Assembly: GCA_003551325.1 (NCBI GenBank)
Contig: PUMK01000021.1
Location: 1-16,827 of the forward strand
Length of the DNA stretch: 16,827 nt
Reading direction: 5' to 3'
Source: Candidatus Acetothermia bacterium
GTDB lineage: Bacteria > Bipolaricaulota > Bipolaricaulia > Bipolaricaulales > Bipolaricaulaceae
Each line of letters opens with the position of its first letter. Position 1 is the first letter of the stretch. Both the position numbers and the translations under genes were made by a program. The notes under the pieces are model-generated. The model did not search any database and had not been told where the DNA came from. It was given only the letters and a program-made list of their open reading frames with translations. Below are positions 1-7,900 of the stretch, one piece after another.

Positions 1-754
1 GATCTTCGCGACCGCTCTGCTGCTTCCCGTTGCGCTGGTCCGTCGCCGTGGCCTCACGCGCCGGGGCGTAGTGTTGGCAACGGGCGCCGGGCTTCTTCTG
101 GCGGTGCACTTCGCCACATGGATCGAGTCGGTTGGGCTGACCACGGTGGCGAGTTCCACGGTGTTCGTCAACACTCATCCCATCTTCGTGGGGCTGTTGG
201 TGTGGCTGTTGGGAGAACCCGGGGACCGTGCTCTGTGGCAGGGCATCGTGTTGGCAATCGCTGGGGGCGTGCTCATCTCCTGGGGTGACCTAGGCCTGGG
301 CGGAAGCGCTCTTCTGGGGAATACGCTCGCGTTGGTAGGTGGTATCGCGGCATCGGGTTACCTGGTCGTTGGGGCACGGATGCGCCAGCATGGCGAGCTC
401 CTCCCGTACGTGACGCTGGCCTATGGCGTTGCGGCCGTCGTGCTGCTCGCGGTCTCCGCAGGGCTAGGCGCTCCCTTGCGACCGCTGGGGGCAGATTGGT
501 TGTGGATAGCCCTCCTGGCCGTGGGGCCGCAGCTGATCGGTCACACAAGTGTCAACTGGGCGCTGCGCAGGGTCGCCGCTCCGGCGGTTGCCGTAGCGGT
601 GCTTGGGGAACCCGTATTCGCGACCTTGTGGGCGTTTCTGCTGTTCCAAGAATCGGTGGGGATCGTGCAGGGCGTGGGGATGATCCTCATCATGGCTGGC
701 ATTCTCAGGGCGCTGTTGCGGCAGCCGCAGGCGTCCACAGGAGGTAAGGCATGA
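1..754 (+). CDS. EamA/DMT-family transporter, 5' truncated
   Basis: This is the C-terminal part of a drug/metabolite-transporter (EamA, DMT superfamily) permease of the inner membrane. The frame is open to the left edge (codons from base 2 read IFATALLLPVALVRRRG), so the true start lies outside the window and the GTG at 71 is internal. About 250 residues remain. They form successive hydrophobic helices, with the internal-repeat signature of the family visible near the C-terminus (AVAVAVLGEPVFATLWAF, then a last helix and a short polar tail). A matching VFVNTHPIFVGLLVWLLGEP segment lies about 140 residues earlier, as expected for the duplicated EamA fold. The stop codon overlaps the ATG of the following hydrolase gene (ATGA, 751-754), so the two are probably co-translated. 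The substrate cannot be read from the sequence. Export of a product of the neighbouring methyl-cycle enzyme is possible but purely inferred. Confidence 0.88.
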   Translation, partial: IFATALLLPVALVRRRGLTRRGVVLATGAGLLLAVHFATWIESVGLTTVASSTVFVNTHPIFVGLLVWLLGEPGDRALWQGIVLAIAGGVLISWGDLGLGGSALLGNTLALVGGIAASGYLVVGARMRQHGELLPYVTLAYGVAAVVLLAVSAGLGAPLRPLGADWLWIALLAVGPQLIGHTSVNWALRRVAAPAVAVAVLGEPVFATLWAFLLFQESVGIVQGVGMILIMAGILRALLRQPQASTGGKA

Positions 755-1980
755 ACGAGAACATGTGCGTGACGGGGATGCAGAAGATCGCGTGGGCGAG
801 GGAGCATATGCCCGTCCTTGCTACCGTGGAGGAGGAGCTTGCCGCGTCGGGTGTGCTACGCGGGTTGCGGGTGGCCGTAAGCGTCCATCTGGAGGCGAAG
901 ACAGCGCGTCTGGCCCTGGCGCTCAAAGCCGCTGGCGCAGAGGTTGCTGTCACAGGCTCGAACCCTCTGTCAACGCAGGATGATGTGGCCGCCGCCCTGT
1001 CCGCCTCGGGGCCGGCCGTCTACGCGCAGCGTGGTGTGGACGCCGCAGGTTATGAGGCGCATCTCCTGCAGGTGCTCAGGCACCGTCCTCACCTTGTGTT
1101 GGACGATGGAGGGGACCTCACCGCGCTGCTCCACGGGAGCGCGGCCGAACTGGGCCGTGACGTTCGCGGGATCTGTGAGGAGACGACCACAGGCGTTCTG
1201 AGGCTGCGGGCCTTGGCCGCGCAGGGGAAGCTCCGCTATCCGGCAGTTGCGGTCAATGACGCACGGATGAAACACCTGTTCGACAACCGCTACGGAACGG
1301 GCCAGTCCACGTGGGACGCGATCATGCGTACGACGAACCTGAACGTGGCAGGTAAGGTCGTGCTGGTGGCGGGCTACGGATGGTGCGGAAGGGGCATCGC
1401 GCTCCGCGCCCACGGACTGGGAGCCCGGGTGCTTGTCGCGGAGGCCGATCCGGTACGAGCGGCGGAGGCGTTGATGGACGGTTTCGAGGCTGTTTCCGTA
1501 GCCGAGGGTATCAAGAGGGCCGAATTCGTGGTCACGGCGACAGGCTGTTGTGATGTTGTCACCTACGCCGACCTTGTGCAGGCCAACGAAGGGGTCGTGT
1601 TGGCGAATGCCGGCCACTTCGATGTGGAGATCGATGTGGCTGGACTGCGGGAGAGAGCCACCCCACGACCCGTTCGGGAGCATGTGGTAGGGTACGCATT
1701 GCCCGAAGGCCCAACGGTCTATCTCCTTGCCGAGGGACGACTGGTCAACCTCGTTGCAGGTGACGGGCATCCAGTCGAGATCATGGACCTCTCCTTCTCA
1801 CTCCAGGCGTTGTGCCTGGCCTGGTTGGCGGAGCGGTCGGCGGGGCTGGCCGCCGAGGTGCATGCGGTGCCCTCGGAACTCGACGAACGTGTGGCGCGCC
1901 TATTCCTGAGCGCTCGGGGCGGCGCCGTTGAGGATCTCACGGAGAAACAGCGCGCGTACCTTTCGGGGATGGGAACCTGA
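751..1980 (+). CDS. ahcY: Adenosylhomocysteinase-family hydrolase (short Thermotoga/archaeal type)
   Basis: NAD-dependent cytoplasmic hydrolase of the activated methyl cycle, splitting S-adenosylhomocysteine (or a close analogue) into homocysteine and nucleoside. The protein has 409 residues, the short form without the insertion and the long C-terminal tail of the eukaryotic-type enzyme. Visible motifs in order: VHLEAKTA (45-52), TGSNPLSTQDDV (68-79), DDGGD (118-122), EETTTG (143-148), NDARMKHLFDN (169-179, catalytic K174 and D178), the NAD-binding loop GYGWCGRG (198-205), NAGHF with H279, and a terminal LTEKQRAYL. An AGGAGG site at 739-744 lies 6 bases before the ATG, which overlaps the transporter stop. 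The adenine-contacting Thr and Glu of the human enzyme (LHMTVETA) are Glu48 and Lys50 here, as in the Thermotoga-like group, so S-inosylhomocysteine is a possible substrate. The last 44 bases overlap the convergent VWA gene. Confidence 0.93.
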   Translation: MNENMCVTGMQKIAWAREHMPVLATVEEELAASGVLRGLRVAVSVHLEAKTARLALALKAAGAEVAVTGSNPLSTQDDVAAALSASGPAVYAQRGVDAAGYEAHLLQVLRHRPHLVLDDGGDLTALLHGSAAELGRDVRGICEETTTGVLRLRALAAQGKLRYPAVAVNDARMKHLFDNRYGTGQSTWDAIMRTTNLNVAGKVVLVAGYGWCGRGIALRAHGLGARVLVAEADPVRAAEALMDGFEAVSVAEGIKRAEFVVTATGCCDVVTYADLVQANEGVVLANAGHFDVEIDVAGLRERATPRPVREHVVGYALPEGPTVYLLAEGRLVNLVAGDGHPVEIMDLSFSLQALCLAWLAERSAGLAAEVHAVPSELDERVARLFLSARGGAVEDLTEKQRAYLSGMGT

Positions 1981-4402
1981 TCTTACGCAGCGCCAGGTCC
2001 GCGAGGAACGCTGCCGCTGCCGCCCAGAGGAACGATCGCTCCACGGGGAACCACGAACGCCCGGTTCCTGTGGCTGGGGGCAGTTCGTCGCCAAGGACCG
2101 TCCCTCCCGTGAACTCGGCAAGACCGTACAGAGTCTCGAGGTCAACGCCCAGCGACGCGAGCTCCTGGGGATAGGGAAGGGCAAGGCCGATCGTGGTTCC
2201 GTAGAGCCCTTGGTCGTCCCAGAGGCTCAGCACGTGGGGACCGGGCGTGCTGTGAGGAAGTCGCGCTTCATAGCGGCCGGGCGCGGATGGGCGGAACGCC
2301 AGATCAACCTGTGTCCCGGGACCCGTTAGCTCTCCGCGGATCTGGAGCCCGCTGACCCAGCGACCTTCGGCCTCGATATCGAGCGTTACCAGCACGTCAG
2401 CTCCATCAAGGCTCCAGTCTACCTCCACATCGCCTCTGGGTGACCACAGCCAACCGGTGAGCGCTCCCCAGAGCTTCCCCAGAGACGGTGCGTCCATCCA
2501 TCGCGTTGTCCAGCCGCTGCTGAGATCGGTATTGAGCACAGCAACGCGGCCCAGGCCGAGTTGCCAGCCAGCCACAAGCGGATCTCCGTCGGGGGCGATG
2601 AGACCCACTTCCGCTGTGCTCTTGGGAAATGTGAGCAGGTAGCCATCCACTGGAGGCATGTCCAGCCCGGCGATCCCCAGTGACGCGGCACCGGGTCCGG
2701 TAGAGACTGGGAACTCCCCTTCTCGGTAACGGGGTCTCAGTGCCCGCTCCGCCTCACCAATGAAGATGCGGCGAAGGTCACGCGCATCACTAACCACGAT
2801 GAGCTCGCCCCGGCCCGCCTGGGCGAGCGCGCCGAGTGTCACGGGGTCGGCCCCTCGACCTAGGGCGATCGCCGTCACTCCAACGCCTGCTGCGGCCACC
2901 TCTTCGTACAGGTCCTCGAGGTCGGGTCGGGGCAGTGTCTTCCCGTCCGAAAGGAGGACAAGATGACGGATTCGGGCATCGATGCCCTCGAGAGCAGCCA
3001 AGGCCTCGCGCGTTGCCGGAACGAGATCCGTTCCCCCACCGGGCGTCAGCGCACGGAGGGCGGTGTAGAAGTCCTCGGCGATCTCGGCCGCGGGACCGGG
3101 ACGCACCATCCAGTAGGGGTGGCGGTCGAAGGCAAGGGCGCCCACGATGTCCTCCTCATGCATTGTCTCCACCGCTGAAGCGGTGGCTTCCTTCAAGAGA
3201 TCGATGTGCGCCGCACCAGCCGTTGTGGCGGCCATCGAGGCCGAACGGTCGAGCACGAACACAATGGCTGTTGTCGCCTCCTGCAGCCGTCCAGGTACCC
3301 TATAGGTCACCGGAAGCAACGTCTCCACTGCGCCTGCGTAGCCCTCCACGGCATGCCGTCCCTGGACGACAAGCATGTTTCCGCCTCCCGTCACGTAGCC
3401 GCGCAGTGCCGCGATGTCCGTCCGGCTGAGTCCGGCAAGAGGCCAGTTGTCGAACACAAGGACTTCCACACCGGAGAGTTCAGTCGGGGAGAACGTGCGA
3501 ACGACGCGGGTCTCGAGTCCTGCCTCCGCGAGGAGTCGGGCCGCGGCGCCGTCGCCCCCGACCACGAGGGCTGCGGTCGGTTCACCGGCCATCACCACCC
3601 AGTCCAGCCGGTTGTTCTCGGGTACAGGATCATCATCAACGGAGACCTCGAGGGAGAACGTGTGAGGTCCTTGGCGATCGAGTTCCGATGTGAAGGTGAC
3701 CCTGTGCATGCCGGGGGTCAACGTCGTGCCCTCGCGGAGGCGTAGCTCCCCGTTCGCCCACCAGCGCAGCTCCGCCTCACGTTCGGCCGACGCTTCGATG
3801 TGTCCCTCGAGCACGACGGACCCCAGCGGAGCCTGCAGAGGACCCTCCAGCGCGGCAACACGCACGGGATCGTTGATACCTACGGGCAAGACGGAGACAG
3901 GTACGCCACCTTGGCGAGCCCGCACGGCAGCGGCCCACAGGTCCCCCGAGGTTACCTGACCATCCGAAACGAGGACGAGGTGCGCGGGCGTCCCTTCCGC
4001 AACCCCCAAGGCGAGGTCGATGGCCGCAGCGATGTTCGTCTCCAGGGTCTCGGCGACCGGAGGGCCGGGTCCCAGGTCGGGGAGGCCAGGTCCGGGCGCT
4101 CGGGCAAGCGTTGCGCGGGTTGCGAACTCCACAAGCCCTGTCGGCCCGGTGTGTCCGCTCAGGATCTCCGACAGTGCATCGTAGCCCTCTTCGACTGCGG
4201 CGCTCACGCTGCGCGAGCGGTCCACAAGGACGAAGACGCTGGGCTCGACATCCCGCCTGAGGACGTGCGGCTGTGCAAGCGCGAACGTCAGGAGCGCCAT
4301 CGTCAAGGCGCGTCCCCACAACTCCTTGCGACGTGTGATCACAAGGAGCCCCAGAGGTATGAGGAGCGCCGTCAAGGTCCACGGTGACAGGAATCGGATC
4401 AC
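1937..4402 (-). CDS. Large membrane-anchored protein with two VWA domains and a GATase-like region
   Basis: Predicted envelope protein of 821 residues starting at GTG 4402. A longer frame to 4474 exists, but GTG 4402 has GGAGGAG at 4409-4415 (6-base spacing), forms a GTGA overlap with the upstream stop, and begins directly with a hydrophobic segment. Order of parts: two N-terminal helices (about 3-24 and 29-48); VWA domain 1 with MIDAS DRSRS (61-65) and LVSDGQ; an Ig/CARDB-like beta region ending PENNRLDWVV; a glutamine-amidotransferase-like segment (LVVGGDGAA, VEVLVFDNWP, GYVTGGGNMLVVQG; no catalytic Cys apparent); VWA domain 2 with MIDAS DRSAS (385-389), GGGTDL and LLSDGK; a beta-rich part; and a C-terminal helix (RSFLWAAAAAFLADLAL). 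It is the last gene of the MoxR/VWA operon. VWA-GATase fusions of this kind are common in Bat-like loci but lack a defined biochemical role. The 3' end overlaps ahcY by 44 bp. Confidence 0.88.
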   Translation of the reverse strand: MIRFLSPWTLTALLIPLGLLVITRRKELWGRALTMALLTFALAQPHVLRRDVEPSVFVLVDRSRSVSAAVEEGYDALSEILSGHTGPTGLVEFATRATLARAPGPGLPDLGPGPPVAETLETNIAAAIDLALGVAEGTPAHLVLVSDGQVTSGDLWAAAVRARQGGVPVSVLPVGINDPVRVAALEGPLQAPLGSVVLEGHIEASAEREAELRWWANGELRLREGTTLTPGMHRVTFTSELDRQGPHTFSLEVSVDDDPVPENNRLDWVVMAGEPTAALVVGGDGAAARLLAEAGLETRVVRTFSPTELSGVEVLVFDNWPLAGLSRTDIAALRGYVTGGGNMLVVQGRHAVEGYAGAVETLLPVTYRVPGRLQEATTAIVFVLDRSASMAATTAGAAHIDLLKEATASAVETMHEEDIVGALAFDRHPYWMVRPGPAAEIAEDFYTALRALTPGGGTDLVPATREALAALEGIDARIRHLVLLSDGKTLPRPDLEDLYEEVAAAGVGVTAIALGRGADPVTLGALAQAGRGELIVVSDARDLRRIFIGEAERALRPRYREGEFPVSTGPGAASLGIAGLDMPPVDGYLLTFPKSTAEVGLIAPDGDPLVAGWQLGLGRVAVLNTDLSSGWTTRWMDAPSLGKLWGALTGWLWSPRGDVEVDWSLDGADVLVTLDIEAEGRWVSGLQIRGELTGPGTQVDLAFRPSAPGRYEARLPHSTPGPHVLSLWDDQGLYGTTIGLALPYPQELASLGVDLETLYGLAEFTGGTVLGDELPPATGTGRSWFPVERSFLWAAAAAFLADLALRKIRFPSPKGTRAVSP

Positions 4403-6063
4403 GCCCCTCTCCTCCGAGCCAGCAGCCACTCGGTGCCCATGAGCGCCAGCACGGCGGCGCTCAACCAAGGCCACATCGGAGCTTCATGCTCTGTTGGATC
4501 CTGGCTATGGACAGGCACCGCCGTTGGCGCCGCATTGAGAGGTACCTGGGGAAGGTTCGCCGCCACATACCGCTCCCGTCCGCCCTGTTGCAGCGCAAAC
4601 AGGCCTGGCTTGTCGGGCACCCAAACAGTCTCCGCAAGGCCCTCATCCGTGCGTACAGTCGCGCCTGGGGGGAGCATGACGGCACGGCCCACGGTCACCG
4701 CGGTGCTGGGCGGCCCCGGGATCAGCCAAGCAAGGGCGTTGCGCAGCAGAATGGGGTACCCCAACGAAAGGGGCAGATTCGAGCGGGCCAGATGGACGCT
4801 GAGCGAGACCCGCGGTCCGTTCACGTCTCGCCACCGTGCAACCGCGGGGACAGCACCCGACCAGAGCGCCACGTTCGCCCCTTCGGGAAGCGAAAGCTCG
4901 TGAAGGGCGTTCGTGGACCACGATCCTGTGTCCACATGCGTGAGCAGGTGATCGTCCGTGGCGCGCCACGGGCCGGCGGGGGTCAGGGGGCCGCGTGGCG
5001 CCTCAGGGAGGCCTGCCTCGACAAGGATGCAAGGACCATCAGGCGTCCACTCCAGATCCGTGCGCACGACGACGGTGAGGTCCCAGGGTGGGTCGTCTGT
5101 GCGTTCCACCGACGCTGCGGCAGTGAGTGCGGCCCACAGGTAACGGTCCTCTTCACCCTTCCAGCGAATCCGCAACGAAGGTGGGCGGTCGACGGCGTGG
5201 TAGCGCGTGTTGTCGTAGGGAAAGCCGTCGCTGGGGCTCAGCGACGCAACATATGCCGGCCCAACGAAGCCCCACAGGGGAAAGACGAACGTGTCCGCAG
5301 CACCTGGTTCCAACAGCCTTGCCTGCTGGAACGATCGACCTCCGGTCACATCGCGGACGGTGACCACTGTGTCACGGAAGCGCTCCGTGTCGTTACGGAC
5401 GGTGACGAGCGCCTGGTGTCCTGAGCCGTCCGGTTGACCTCGAACCGCAAATGCCTCGATCCCCAGGTTCTCCACCGGAGGCAGAAGCGCCACCTCCACC
5501 TCGGAGTCTTCCGGGGGAGCACCGCTGACCACCACCACACGTTCCAATCCTGGGGGCAGGAGGGCGAGGGCGTGCGACAACGGGGGGCGCTCAGAGAGGT
5601 TGTAGGCCAATCGGCTGATGCCGGCCAGCACCTCCTCTTCCCGTTCAGTGGGGCCGACCAGGAGTTGTGGGGGATCGGTCCAGCCGATGAGGGCCCACGG
5701 CCCCCCGGCATCACGCACCAAAGCCCGGGCACGCTCCTGGGCCTCCTGGAGCCGTCCGTGTGGTGCTGTGGACAACGAGGTGTCGACGATGATGGCGGTG
5801 GCCCCTGCCGGCCTGGTGGTCGAGATGACCGGCGAGGCGAGTGTCAAGGCCATCAGCAGCACAACAAGGACTTGCATGAGCAGCAGCACGTCCGTACGGG
5901 GCAACCACCGTGCGATCGTGCTCAGTGCGTCAGGTTCAACGCGCTCCCACAAGAACAGCGCAGAGACGGGCATATGACGCTCTTGGCGGCGAAGGAGGTA
6001 GAGCGCGATCACCGCAGAAGCGGAGGCGATCCAGGCTAGTGCTCCGGGGACGAGGAGGCTCAT
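4399..6063 (-). CDS. BatA-like VWA membrane protein
   Basis: This 554-residue protein matches the BatA/aerotolerance-regulator N-terminal pattern: a first membrane helix (about 5-25) followed by LYLLRRQERHMPVSALFLWER, a second helix (about 58-78), then a VWA domain with MIDAS motif DTSLS (94-98). The middle region looks beta-rich and extracytoplasmic (for example VTVRNDTERFRDTVVTV, an Ig-like CARDB type stretch). The C-terminus has a helix (MWPWLSAAVLALMGTEWLL) and a basic cytoplasmic end (ARRRGA). The start ATG overlaps the DUF58 stop (ATGA, 6060-6063), and its own stop overlaps the start of the double-VWA gene. In related loci such proteins sit in the membrane and are thought to be remodelled by MoxR ATPases. 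Ligand and exact role are unknown. Confidence 0.88.
   Translation of the reverse strand: MSLLVPGALAWIASASAVIALYLLRRQERHMPVSALFLWERVEPDALSTIARWLPRTDVLLLMQVLVVLLMALTLASPVISTTRPAGATAIIVDTSLSTAPHGRLQEAQERARALVRDAGGPWALIGWTDPPQLLVGPTEREEEVLAGISRLAYNLSERPPLSHALALLPPGLERVVVVSGAPPEDSEVEVALLPPVENLGIEAFAVRGQPDGSGHQALVTVRNDTERFRDTVVTVRDVTGGRSFQQARLLEPGAADTFVFPLWGFVGPAYVASLSPSDGFPYDNTRYHAVDRPPSLRIRWKGEEDRYLWAALTAAASVERTDDPPWDLTVVVRTDLEWTPDGPCILVEAGLPEAPRGPLTPAGPWRATDDHLLTHVDTGSWSTNALHELSLPEGANVALWSGAVPAVARWRDVNGPRVSLSVHLARSNLPLSLGYPILLRNALAWLIPGPPSTAVTVGRAVMLPPGATVRTDEGLAETVWVPDKPGLFALQQGGRERYVAANLPQVPLNAAPTAVPVHSQDPTEHEAPMWPWLSAAVLALMGTEWLLARRRGA
4409..4415 (-). promoter_or_regulatory. Ribosome binding site deciding the start of the double-VWA gene
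   Basis: GGAGGAG on the minus strand lies 6 bases upstream of GTG 4402. It supports this start over the longer in-frame extension to 4474, whose extra residues are arginine-rich and unlike a protein N-terminus. Confidence 0.75.
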
Positions 6064-6932
6064 GGCGGTGTCCGCGCGAGCACCGTCAGGGCAGCCTCCA
6101 CGGTGGGGATTCCGGCGGAGAACAGGAAACGGTCAATGCCAAGCTCATGGCAGACTTCCGTGAGCTCCTGGTTCCACGTCCGAAGGGCTTCCTGGTACGC
6201 TTGCCAGGCAGCTCTGCCCAGCACCAGAGGCCGGTGGTGGTGCGTCTCCACATCAAGCAGCCGGACCTCGCCCAGCCGGGGTGGATCGAGGTCGACGTCG
6301 GCCAGTACCTGGACTGCCGACAGCCGGTGACGCCCATGAAGCACCGCGCTGAGCCCCGTTCTGTAGCCATCGGCGTTGAGGAAGTCGGAGATCACGGCAC
6401 ACGAACCTGCCGGACGGGGGATGCGTGCCCACCGGGCCAACACCTCGTTCAGCCGTTCCCCACCTTGAGGAGTCACCTGTTGCAACCTGCGGAATGTGTC
6501 GACGAGAGCGCCCTTCCCGCGTTGCGGCAGGCGATGGTCGTCCTCGGGTTGCCCCAGACAGTGAACGGCGAATCGATCCTGGTGGCGGTGGGCGAGGAAC
6601 GCCAGCGCAGCTGCGATCTTGCATGCAGCACGCATCTTTGTGGGGGCTCCCTGCGCCATCGAGGCGCTTGTGTCAAGGAGCACGTAAGCCGGGGCCTCCG
6701 CCTCACGGGTGAACACCTTTGTCGCCAAACGCCTTAGGCGCGCGTACACCGTCCAGTCGATCAGGCGGTAGTCGTCACCAGGTTGATAGGGGCGATGATC
6801 GGCGAATTCGAGTGACAGACCCGACCACGGCGACCGGTGCAGCCCCGGTCCAGCACTCCTTACGCGTCGCAGCCACACCGGTGCGCGGGCCAGGGCGCGG
6901 AGCTCGTTGTCCGTCAGTAGGAAGGTGTTCAT
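6060..6932 (-). CDS. DUF58 domain protein (VWA-like)
   Basis: DUF58-family protein of 290 residues, normally encoded beside a MoxR ATPase. Signature: GLSLEF (38-43), RPYQPGDDYRLIDW (47-60), and TKVFTREAEAPAYVLLDTSASM with a complete MIDAS DTSAS (87-91), then a VWA-like fold. ATG 6932 was chosen because it forms an ATGA overlap with the MoxR stop (6929-6932). The longer frame to 7184 is only an antisense-like extension inside moxR, rich in Arg, Cys and His. No good Shine-Dalgarno precedes the ATG, so translation is probably coupled to moxR. There are no obvious membrane helices, so it is probably cytoplasmic or peripheral. DUF58 has no settled biochemical function; partnership with MoxR is inferred from context. 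Confidence 0.92.
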   Translation of the reverse strand: MNTFLLTDNELRALARAPVWLRRVRSAGPGLHRSPWSGLSLEFADHRPYQPGDDYRLIDWTVYARLRRLATKVFTREAEAPAYVLLDTSASMAQGAPTKMRAACKIAAALAFLAHRHQDRFAVHCLGQPEDDHRLPQRGKGALVDTFRRLQQVTPQGGERLNEVLARWARIPRPAGSCAVISDFLNADGYRTGLSAVLHGRHRLSAVQVLADVDLDPPRLGEVRLLDVETHHHRPLVLGRAAWQAYQEALRTWNQELTEVCHELGIDRFLFSAGIPTVEAALTVLARTPP

Positions 6933-7900
6933 GGCGCACGCACGGAATCCGTTACGGTCGTCAGCACATCCCCGGGGGTCACCCCCTCCGCTTCTCCACG
7001 GAAGTTCATGAGCACGCGGTGGACGAGCGCTGGTCGGATGGTCGCACGGATGTCGTCGACCTCGATGTGATACCGGCCGTCTAAGAAGGCGCGCGCCCTG
7101 GCTCCCCAGAGGAGCGCCAGCACACCGCGTGGACTGGACCCGTACTGCACAAATGTGCTGACCACCTCCGGGGCACCAGCGCATCCAGGGTGTGTTGCCA
7201 GCACCAGCCGGACGGCATAGTCGACGAGCGGCTCCGCGACGGCGTAGGTGGCAACGAGCTCTTGGGCTGCGATGACCTCGTCACGGCTCATGACGGACGC
7301 GACACCGGTTGCCTGCAAGGTCGTGTTGCGGCGCGCAATCTCCAGAAGGTCGTCCAGTCCAGGCATCGACACCTCGGCTTTGAACAGGAAACGGTCAACC
7401 TGGGCCTCGGGCAATGGATAGGTCCCTTCCATCTCAATGGGGTTCTGGGTGGCGAAGACGATGAACGGTCGTTCCAGGCGATGCGTTGTGCCGGCCACGG
7501 TCACCTGTTGTTCCTGCATCGCCTCCAGCAGGGCAGCCTGGGTCTTTGGTGTAGCGCGGTTCACCTCGTCGGCGAGCAAGACATGGGCAAACAACGGTCC
7601 GGGCAAGAATCGGAAGGCGCCTTCCTCGGGAAGGAACACGTTCGTCCCCACGATGTCGGCTGGCATGAGATCCGGTGTGCACTGCACCCTCCCGTGATGG
7701 AGCCCCAATGCTGCACTCATCGTGCGAACAAGGAGGGTCTTTCCCAGCCCGGGAACGCCCTCGATCAGCACATGACCACCGCAGAGAACGCCCCACAGAG
7801 CGACCTCGATGAGGTGCTCCTGCCCCACGATCACATGGGCGATCGCTGTCCGAAGGGATGCAACGCTCTCCTGAACAGTCGCCACGGCTTCGTGGTCCAT
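6929..7900 (-). CDS. MoxR-family AAA+ ATPase
   Basis: Cytoplasmic AAA+ ATPase of 323 residues, MoxR type, a presumed chaperone that remodels or matures partner VWA proteins. Walker A is GVPGLGKT (48-55), Walker B LLADEVNRA (108-116), and sensor 1 FATQNP (149-154). The family-specific stretches GRVQCTPDLMPADIVG and EGTYPLPEAQVDRF and a C-terminal sensor-2 region GSSPRGVLAL are all present. The length is typical of the family and no key residue is missing. The ATG at 7900 directly abuts the stop of the upstream gene (TAG then ATG), with GGAGGTG at 7909-7915, 8 bases upstream. The 3' end overlaps DUF58 by 4 bp. The two VWA genes and DUF58 that follow are the expected clients. Confidence 0.95.
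   Translation of the reverse strand: MDHEAVATVQESVASLRTAIAHVIVGQEHLIEVALWGVLCGGHVLIEGVPGLGKTLLVRTMSAALGLHHGRVQCTPDLMPADIVGTNVFLPEEGAFRFLPGPLFAHVLLADEVNRATPKTQAALLEAMQEQQVTVAGTTHRLERPFIVFATQNPIEMEGTYPLPEAQVDRFLFKAEVSMPGLDDLLEIARRNTTLQATGVASVMSRDEVIAAQELVATYAVAEPLVDYAVRLVLATHPGCAGAPEVVSTFVQYGSSPRGVLALLWGARARAFLDGRYHIEVDDIRATIRPALVHRVLMNFRGEAEGVTPGDVLTTVTDSVRAP

Noticed and set aside
970..1770. Minus-strand open frame (266 codons) inside ahcY
   Set aside because: ahcY motifs are complete on the plus strand; the antisense frame has no domain-like pattern or ribosome binding site.
4384..5424. Plus-strand open frame (346 codons) opposite the BatA-like gene
   Set aside because: Arginine-rich shadow of a well-supported minus-strand gene with helices and a MIDAS motif; no start signal or recognisable domain.
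6933..7184. N-terminal extension of the DUF58 gene
   Set aside because: These codons lie inside moxR and give a Cys/His/Arg-rich sequence; ATG 6932 with the ATGA overlap fits the family start.
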